Origin: a virus
IMG/VR virus record: IMGVR_UViG_3300030020_000105
Location: 1-23,937 of that record
Length of the DNA: 23,937 bases
Strand: one strand, 5' to 3'
Below, piece by piece: positions 19,642-23,937 of this stretch. Both the position numbers and the translations under genes were made by a program. The notes under the pieces are model-generated. The model searched no databases and was not told where the DNA came from. It saw only the letters and a program-made list of their open reading frames with translations. Each line of letters starts with the position of its first letter. Position 1 is the first letter of the stretch.

Positions 19642-20550
19642 ATGGACAACATTGACGAAGCAGCGGTAGATGAGTTGCTGTGCGAGCTGGCGGGAATCGA
19701 CACGCACGACGTGAACCTCCGCCACCACGACAAAGCATGGGCGGCAGTCGAAAAGTTCGTCGCCCACCACACCGCGAGTGCCAAGGCTGACGCCCAGGCG
19801 AGGGGTGGTGAGGCGGTGGCGTGGGTGAATCTGCTGCCCGGCTGGGACGACGAATCACGTCGCGTCTTCACGGACGTAAAGGCGGCGGCGAGCTACCACG
19901 AGCACTGCTACGACCTGACGCCGGTCTACCTCGCCACCCAGCCAGCGCCTGCACTGGCACGAGAGCCGCTGAGCGATGAGCAGATTCAAGACGCATGGGC
20001 GGATGCCAGCGATCCCAACAGCGCAGAGATGAGCATCTTCGACTTCGCGCGGTCTATCGAACGCCACTTCGGCATCACGGCAGATTCGGCGAGGGCTGCT
20101 GCGTCCGAGCCGCCAGAAGCGTGGCGCGATGTTCAATCTGAGCGTCAGCGCCAGATCAGCGCGGAGGGCTGGACTCCTGAGCATGACGACGAGCACAAAG
20201 AGGGTGAGATGTGCTTCGCTGCTGCGGGCTATGCGTGTGCGGCATCGGATGCGCTGCAGGCCATCGAGCATCAGTTCGATGGTGATGGACAGCCGACCCT
20301 CAATGAGCCGGCGCCATTGCCTCACCGCGCACCCTGGCCCCACGGCTGGGTATTCAAACGCGCACCTGTTCGTCGTCAGCTTGTCAAGGCCGGCGCGCTG
20401 ATCCTTGCGGAGATTGAGCGGATCGACCGGCTCCTGGCGCGAGGCCCCATCTGCAGCGACTGCGGGGCACAGGCAAGCCCGAGCCAGACGGGATCGGCGG
20501 TCGATGCATTTTGGAGCGGAACCCTGTCTGGCAGAAACAAGCCGGCATGA
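19642..20550 (+). CDS. Modular Ead-like accessory protein
   Basis: 302 aa from the ATG at 19642, with GAAGGA upstream. The N-terminal 50 residues are helical. A module GGEAVAWVNLLPGWDDESRR ... YDLTPVYLATQPAP (about 55-100) parallels the PVAW...PLY module of the preceding gene. LSDEQIQDAWADA (about 112-124) parallels its LTDDEIWRAW start. Then comes AWRDVQSERQRQISAEGWTP EHDDEHKEGEMCFAAAGYAC (about 165-205), a domain common in phage accessory proteins. It ends with a CSDCG pair. The two genes look like recombined siblings; function unknown. Confidence 0.83.
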   Translation: MDNIDEAAVDELLCELAGIDTHDVNLRHHDKAWAAVEKFVAHHTASAKADAQARGGEAVAWVNLLPGWDDESRRVFTDVKAAASYHEHCYDLTPVYLATQPAPALAREPLSDEQIQDAWADASDPNSAEMSIFDFARSIERHFGITADSARAAASEPPEAWRDVQSERQRQISAEGWTPEHDDEHKEGEMCFAAAGYACAASDALQAIEHQFDGDGQPTLNEPAPLPHRAPWPHGWVFKRAPVRRQLVKAGALILAEIERIDRLLARGPICSDCGAQASPSQTGSAVDAFWSGTLSGRNKPA

Positions 20551-20669
20551 ATGCTGCCCCGCTGACTATCGAGAGCCTGAAGGCAAACACCGAGGAGGGC
20601 TGGCCCTGGTGGGGTGAGGATGCAGCCCTGAATGACAAAAGCCCCGGAAACGGGGCTTTTCTTGTCTGA
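20547..20669 (+). CDS. Possible small protein (40 aa) reading through the terminator
   Basis: The ATG at 20547 overlaps the previous stop as ATGA and opens MNAAPLTIESLKANTEEGWP WWGEDAALND, which then continues through the terminator stem (KSPGNGAFLV) to a TGA at 20667. The first 30 residues look protein-like. Translation through the hairpin could affect termination. It may equally be a chance frame. Confidence 0.42.
   Translation: MNAAPLTIESLKANTEEGWPWWGEDAALNDKSPGNGAFLV
20637..20660. terminator. Bidirectional rho-independent terminator
   Basis: AAAAGCCCCG-GAAA-CGGGGCTTTT: a 10-bp perfect stem with a GNRA-type tetraloop, A-run on one side and T-run on the other. It ends the rightward early operon and, on the minus strand, the lysis operon 23 bp after the stop at 20683. 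Confidence 0.95.
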
Positions 20670-20682
20670 CACTAGTCAGGTA

Positions 20683-20937
20683 TCAGGCGGCCGGCGCGGA
20701 GTCGTCCACGGGCGCGGCAGGGGCCGGCGCGGGCGGCGTGGCGCTCGGGTCTTGCGCGTCGTCGGTGGTGAGCTGCGCGGTCGCAGCATCGATCTTGGCC
20801 TGGATGGTGTCGATGGCGGCTTGATCGGCGCCGCTGGCCTGGGCGAGCGCCACGAGGTCGGCAATGGCCTTGGTGTTGACGGCGGCTTGCGCGGTCAGGG
20901 CATCGACGGATGCGGACAGCTTGGTGAGATCGGACAT
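20683..20937 (-). CDS. Small coiled-coil protein after Rz
   Basis: 84 aa from the ATG at 20937, which has a good Shine-Dalgarno (AAAGGA). Residues 1-60 form an Ala/Asp helix with regular hydrophobic spacing (MSDLTKLSASVDALTAQAAV ... DTIQAKIDAATAQL), followed by a Pro/Ala tail (PPAPAPAAPVDD). The frame is also open upstream to a GTG at 21045 that overlaps the Rz stop as GTGA, giving 120 aa. The strong ribosome site and the lower GC3 of that extension favour the shorter form. Similar proteins occur next to lysis genes; function unknown. Confidence 0.7.
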   Translation of the reverse strand: MSDLTKLSASVDALTAQAAVNTKAIADLVALAQASGADQAAIDTIQAKIDAATAQLTTDDAQDPSATPPAPAPAAPVDDSAPAA

Positions 20938-21041
20938 GATTTGATCCTTTGCGTGGTGAATGATGGCGTGGAATTGAGCGAGCAGTCTACCTTCTCGCGC
21001 TTCCATGAGTGTGTCGAATCGCTTAAGAAGCTCGAATTCCG

Positions 21042-21551
21042 TCACGGCGTCACCGCACTGGCGTGATCTGCGGCGCAGAGGCTGCCACTGGTGAGGAGTC
21101 CGCGAGCGTAGCCCGCAAGGTCTGCAGCGTCTCCCGCCGTGTCTGCAAACGCTTCTGCAGTTGCGTCAAGCAGTCGCCCAGGCACCATGTCGGCGCCGCG
21201 GTCGCTTGCGGGAGCGCCTGGGGCGGAAGCGGCGCTACGGATTGCAGCGGGGGCGGGACGAACTGCGTCGTGCCGCAGGCCGTCAACCACAGCAGTGAGA
21301 TTGCGGACAGCAGGCACGAGAGCAGCAGTTTGCGCGAGGGCGACATTCAAATTCCCCTGTTGATTGGCGGCGACCTTGGCATCATGAGCCGCCACGGCGG
21401 CGGATGCTGCAGCCTCGGCGGCCTGGACAGCCTGCGTGACGGCCTGCGTTGCCGCAGTCTTGATCGCCGCATCATGAAATCCGAGCCACATCAGAGCGGC
21501 GGCCAGGATGATTAGGACGCCGATCAGCTCGATCTCCCAGCGCGCGATCAC
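21042..21551 (-). CDS. Rz-like inner-membrane spanin
   Basis: 169 aa. One N-terminal membrane anchor (about 8-25, LIGVLIILAAALMWLGF) is followed by a long Ala-rich periplasmic helix (AIKTAATQAVTQAVQAAEAA...), the plan of i-spanins. Position after holin and endolysin, and a lipoprotein gene nested in another frame, make the assignment strong although sequence similarity to lambda Rz is not evident. With the o-spanin it would fuse inner and outer membranes in the last lysis step. It overlaps the upstream membrane gene as ATGA. Confidence 0.82.
   Translation of the reverse strand: MIARWEIELIGVLIILAAALMWLGFHDAAIKTAATQAVTQAVQAAEAAASAAVAAHDAKVAANQQGNLNVALAQTAALVPAVRNLTAVVDGLRHDAVRPAPAAIRSAASAPGAPASDRGADMVPGRLLDATAEAFADTAGDAADLAGYARGLLTSGSLCAADHASAVTP
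21050..21346 (-). CDS. Rz1-like outer-membrane spanin lipoprotein, nested
   Basis: 98 aa wholly inside the Rz-like gene in another frame. Signal peptide KLLLSCLLSAISLLWLTAC ends in a lipobox (LTAC, Cys about 24), giving an outer-membrane lipoprotein. The mature part is Pro-rich (VPPPLQSVAPLPPQALPQA), as in o-spanins, and has two more Cys (WCLGDCL). Shine-Dalgarno AGGGGAA precedes its ATG. The nested Rz/Rz1 arrangement is classic. Confidence 0.88.
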   Translation of the reverse strand: MSPSRKLLLSCLLSAISLLWLTACGTTQFVPPPLQSVAPLPPQALPQATAAPTWCLGDCLTQLQKRLQTRRETLQTLRATLADSSPVAASAPQITPVR

Positions 21552-21844
21552 GATGCCGCCGAAAGCCCGGCAGCGGCAACGCGCGCCTTGATCGCGGCCA
21601 GGAGTTGCGCCTGAGCGGCTATTTCAGCCTGGCCGGATGCGATCTTCGCCTGGGCCGGCGAGGTGTCGCCCAGGTGGTCGAGAAGCGACCCCACCAGCTT
21701 GACGGTTTCGGCGTGCGTGTAGTCTTCCACCTTCTTTTCGACGGCGATGACGGCAGCCGGCGCCTTCACGTTGCGCAGGGCAAAGATAGCCGCGAGCGTG
21801 CCGGCGATGGTGAGCGCGATGATTCCAAGGGTCGTGTAGTCCAT
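21548..21844 (-). CDS. Membrane-anchored helical protein of the lysis cluster
   Basis: 98 aa. Starts MDYTTLGIIALTIAGTLAAI with a membrane helix at about 4-23, then an Ala-rich soluble helix (AVIAVEKKVEDYTHAETVKL ... QAEIAAQAQLLAAIKARVAA). It lies between holin and spanins, with a GGAG ribosome site. It could be a second holin-like or antiholin protein or an accessory to lysis; the single N-terminal helix does not decide. Overlaps the Rz-like gene as ATGA. Confidence 0.75.
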   Translation of the reverse strand: MDYTTLGIIALTIAGTLAAIFALRNVKAPAAVIAVEKKVEDYTHAETVKLVGSLLDHLGDTSPAQAKIASGQAEIAAQAQLLAAIKARVAAAGLSAAS

Positions 21845-21883
21845 GCAGAGCTCCAGTTGAGATCGATTACCCTACGCGGAGAT

Positions 21884-22153
21884 TTATCCGCGAGGATCTG
21901 TGTTGACATTGGGGTCAGCCTGGGCCTTCCCGCGAAAGAACGAAGCAACCCCAAGGATACCGCCAATCGCGAACCAGGCTTCAGCCGGAATCGTCGCGGG
22001 CGTGAGCTTCATCAGCGGCAGCACGAAGTAGTTCCCGAGGAACGTCACACCGAAACAAAAGCCAATGAACGGGCGCCAGATAATGCTGGGCCAGTGGTCG
22101 GCATCGGTTTCCGGCGCGGATGCGCCCTTGGGAACGTCGGTTTCGGCTTCCAT
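21884..22153 (-). CDS. Holin (3TM-type)
   Basis: 89 aa, MEAETDVPKGASAPETDADH, then hydrophobic stretches at about 24-48 (IIWRPFIGFCFGVTFLGNYF VLPLM) and 57-74 (PAEAWFAIGGILGVASFF), ending with a charged tail (RGKAQADPN). The WRP-x-x-G...I-P-A-E-x-W...GGILGV-x-SF-R pattern is that of the 3TM-type phage holin family. It would form the inner-membrane lesion that releases endolysin. It directly follows the endolysin gene (one-base overlap, TGATG). Confidence 0.86.
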   Translation of the reverse strand: MEAETDVPKGASAPETDADHWPSIIWRPFIGFCFGVTFLGNYFVLPLMKLTPATIPAEAWFAIGGILGVASFFRGKAQADPNVNTDPRG

Positions 22154-22593
22154 CAGGGGATCTGTTGAAATTCGCCAGTAAAAAAAGCCTGGGCGGCGCG
22201 CTCGCAGCGCTCCGGGGTTTGTTTATGCCAGTCGGAAGCCAGGGCATTCTGCTGCGCGCCAAGCCAGTCTCCAGCCGCCAGCGCCGCCAGCAGGTGGCGG
22301 AACAGTAGAACGCCCGAAGTTCCAAGCTGAAATTCCATCGACACCAGGTAGGCTTGGCGAACAGCGTCCAGCGCCTGGATCTGCGGCCACGTCCGCGCGA
22401 TGCCGTCCCGCGCGTGCACGTAGTCGGCCTGGAACTGCGCGTCAATCTGGGCATCCGTCCACTCCGTTACCCCGATGACCAGCGCAGGATCGTAATGGCC
22501 GATCCCGATGGTCGGCTTCCCGCGCGAATCGGGATAGGCGATGGATCGGCGCCCCTCTTCGCCAATCAGGAGGGATTCAGCATCGTGGATCAT
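22153..22593 (-). CDS. Endolysin, T4-type lysozyme (GH24)
   Basis: 146 aa, close to the usual ~160. The catalytic triad of T4 lysozyme-type muramidases is in place: Glu13 (GEEGRRSIAY), Asp22 (PDSRGKP) and Thr28 (PTIGIGH), with the same 9- and 6-residue spacing as T4 E11-D20-T26. The C-terminal helical lobe (VSMEFQLGTSGVLLFRHLLA ... ERCERAAQAFFTGEF) is also typical. No signal peptide is seen, so release should depend on the holin. It cleaves the peptidoglycan MurNAc-GlcNAc bond. The start overlaps the small gene upstream as ATGA. Confidence 0.95.
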   Translation of the reverse strand: MIHDAESLLIGEEGRRSIAYPDSRGKPTIGIGHYDPALVIGVTEWTDAQIDAQFQADYVHARDGIARTWPQIQALDAVRQAYLVSMEFQLGTSGVLLFRHLLAALAAGDWLGAQQNALASDWHKQTPERCERAAQAFFTGEFQQIP

Positions 22594-22754
22594 GGGTTCG
22601 GGCTTTTGGTGGTACGCAGCTTGCCGTCCGGGTCGGTGACGACGCCGTATGAGCCTCGCGGGGCCGGCGCTGGAGTAGGCTTCGGAGCCTCGCGCGAGAC
22701 GGCCGGGCCGAATGGCTTGAACTTCTCAGGCGTCGGGTCGTCGGTCGTGCGCAT
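22590..22754 (-). CDS. Small Pro-rich protein (54 aa)
   Basis: 54 aa, MRTTDDPTPEKFKPFGPAVS ... PTPAPAPRGSYGVVTDPDGK; Pro-rich and likely disordered. AAAGGG lies upstream of the ATG at 22754, so the longer frame to 22889 is rejected. Overlaps the endolysin as ATGA. Unknown role; similar linker-like proteins are seen in late phage operons. Confidence 0.62.
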   Translation of the reverse strand: MRTTDDPTPEKFKPFGPAVSREAPKPTPAPAPRGSYGVVTDPDGKLRTTKSPNP

Positions 22755-22771
22755 GGCGGCCCTTTCGATTG

Positions 22772-23008
22772 CTACGGGTGTTTCCAGCCAGCGGAGACAA
22801 GCGCCAGCCACACGATGCCGGCCACGAACAAGGCCAGCAGAGTGCGAAGCGACCACTTTCCGAACTCGGCCATCTGGTCGTTCAGCCATTCCTGAAGACC
22901 CTCCTTGAGGGCCTCTTTCACTGCGCGGCTGTTCGGGTCAATGGGCATCGATTTCTTTGGCGAAGCCCCTTCGGGCGCTCCTGCATTGTCGATTCTAGGG
23001 GGGTGCAT
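22772..23008 (-). CDS. Small membrane protein, possible holin/antiholin
   Basis: 78 aa. The soluble N-terminal half has a basic/acidic amphipathic helix (SRAVKEALKEGLQEWLNDQM), then one C-terminal membrane helix (about 53-73, LRTLLALFVAGIVWLALVSA). It starts 3 bp after the tailspike stop with a GGAG ribosome site. Single-pass late proteins of this kind can be pinholins or antiholins; the recognised 3TM holin makes an accessory role as likely. Confidence 0.72.
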   Translation of the reverse strand: MHPPRIDNAGAPEGASPKKSMPIDPNSRAVKEALKEGLQEWLNDQMAEFGKWSLRTLLALFVAGIVWLALVSAGWKHP

Positions 23009-23010
23009 GG

Positions 23011-23937
23011 TCAATACGCTCCACGCTTCATCTGGCGGCGGGCCGCCTTGATCAGAACACCGTTCGTCGCCCCAGGCCCAGGGGCGGTGAACTCTGCCAA
23101 TCCGATCTGCCAAAGACGCGCCTCGGCGATCGAAAAGGCGTTCGCGGCATTGGTGGCAAATTGGATAGTGAACGACGAGACGCTGGATGGGATCTGGAAC
23201 GTAACAACCTGCGTTGAGTATGTGGTGGTAGCCGTCCCACTATCGTAGATAGATGTTCCGTTCAGTTTTACTGTTGACCAACCCTTGCTGGTAAACGCAA
23301 TCACGTAATATTGTGCGCTGGCAACGTTGGCGCACGATATTACCGAATGGAACAGATTGAACGTCGATCCGCTGCCTGGAGTATTGACTACAAAGGTGCC
23401 CTGGATTGAGTCCGCCACCAAGCTCATTGAAGCACCCGAGATATCACTCGTCCAGCCAGCCGGTGTACCGCCCGTAATTGTCATTGCTCCAGCAGTTCCG
23501 CCGGTCATAGTTCCGAAGTCCCCTAATGAATTAAGAATCTCGTTCGGCCGCATTGAGTAGACGAGCGCATCTTCATATCCATCGGCGCCAGCTTCAGAAT
23601 TCACGACAGTCGATGAGGGATCAAAGATGGTGGTAGTTGGAAAATATGCGTTGGTAGGTAGGCCGATGAATGCGTTTGTGTTATAGCTGGCATCGATGAT
23701 CCAATTGGCATCGATCTGCTGAGTCATGACTTTACTGCGCGGCAGGTTCCCGAATCCGGGGTTCTGATTAGACGCATCCGCCGACCCCCAAAATTCATTT
23801 TGCCGGACAACAAGGTTCAGGATCGCTCCCGTAAACGGACTTGCCGGATTGGAGTAAAACATCCACCCACGCGAGTTTTCCTGATAATTATTCGTGAACA
23901 CGGCATTAGATATGTACCCGGCGGATTCAAAAAGAAA
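23011..23937 (-). CDS. Tailspike/tail fibre C-terminal part (N-terminus beyond window)
   Basis: 308 codons open from the right edge to a TGA at 23011. The visible N-terminal part (SAGYISNAVFTNNYQENSRG ... ILNLVVRQNEFWG) has the short repeating strands of a right-handed beta-helix, as in polysaccharide-degrading tailspikes. Then come Ser/Thr/Gly-rich beta segments (TMTGGTAGAMTITGGTP) and a beta-sandwich-like end (STVKLNGTSIYDSG ... VVTFQIPSSVSSFTIQF) suggesting a carbohydrate-binding or trimerising domain. Its base composition is more AT-rich than the rest of the window, typical of exchanged host-range genes. No catalytic residues can be named from this fragment. Confidence 0.8.
   Translation of the reverse strand, partial: FLFESAGYISNAVFTNNYQENSRGWMFYSNPASPFTGAILNLVVRQNEFWGSADASNQNPGFGNLPRSKVMTQQIDANWIIDASYNTNAFIGLPTNAYFPTTTIFDPSSTVVNSEAGADGYEDALVYSMRPNEILNSLGDFGTMTGGTAGAMTITGGTPAGWTSDISGASMSLVADSIQGTFVVNTPGSGSTFNLFHSVISCANVASAQYYVIAFTSKGWSTVKLNGTSIYDSGTATTTYSTQVVTFQIPSSVSSFTIQFATNAANAFSIAEARLWQIGLAEFTAPGPGATNGVLIKAARRQMKRGAY

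Noticed and set aside
1-23937. Integrase, attachment site or insertion sequence
   Set aside because: No recombinase or transposase motifs, and no terminal inverted repeats flanking a transposase-sized frame, were found in the window.

Overview
The window looks like the early, replication and lysis part of a lambdoid (Cro/NinB/DnaB-type) tailed phage or prophage genome. GC is high (about 60% by eye). Genes are short, tightly packed and mostly joined by ATGA or GTGA overlaps. The gene content (AP2-type HNH endonuclease, YbcO-like nuclease, RecT, Ead-like modular proteins, nested Rz/Rz1) fits a phage of Xanthomonadales or Burkholderiales-type Proteobacteria; the exact host cannot be read from the sequence. 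There is no rRNA, convincing tRNA, integrase, att site or CRISPR array.

Layout. (a) 1-2463, minus strand: an edge-cut HNH endonuclease, a probable small terminase subunit and a chain of small coupled genes leading to the packaging module off the left edge. (b) 2464-3240: a roughly 740-nt leader or ncRNA region with its own operator-overlapped promoter and a 13-bp inverted repeat, resembling the c4-type antisense RNA/immunity regions of P1-like phages. (c) 3248-7672, minus: nin-like genes (87 aa, YbcO-like, 51 aa, NinB, DUF7696-like), a small HTH protein, DnaB helicase, an O-like replication protein and a DUF559/Vsr-like nuclease. (d) 7901-8831: a monocistronic pentapeptide-repeat gene with its own promoter, flanked by terminators. 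(e) 8864-12524, minus: DNA methyltransferase, SNF2-type helicase, three small genes and cro. (f) 12525-12662: the divergent control region. (g) 12663-20669, plus: small early genes, a PPC-motif protein, two structured RNA stretches (14275-14732), RecT, a coiled-coil protein, a winged-helix protein and Ead-like accessory proteins, ending at a bidirectional terminator (20637-20660). (h) 20683-23937, minus: tailspike C-terminus, small membrane proteins, T4-type endolysin, holin, Rz/Rz1 and a small coiled-coil protein, converging on the same terminator.

Main observation. Five promoters carry a near-identical 14-bp palindrome, ATCGC-N4-GCGAT, placed so that its right half runs into the -10 box (GCGATACT, GCGATAAC or GCGATACC). 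They sit before cro, the rightward early operon, the pentapeptide gene, the structured leader of region b and a small-gene operon at 17.8 kb. This looks like a dispersed phage regulon. No CI-type repressor lies in the window; the only recognised candidate regulator is the Cro-like protein. A sixth, strong promoter at 14238 lacks the palindrome and precedes a long-hairpin RNA.
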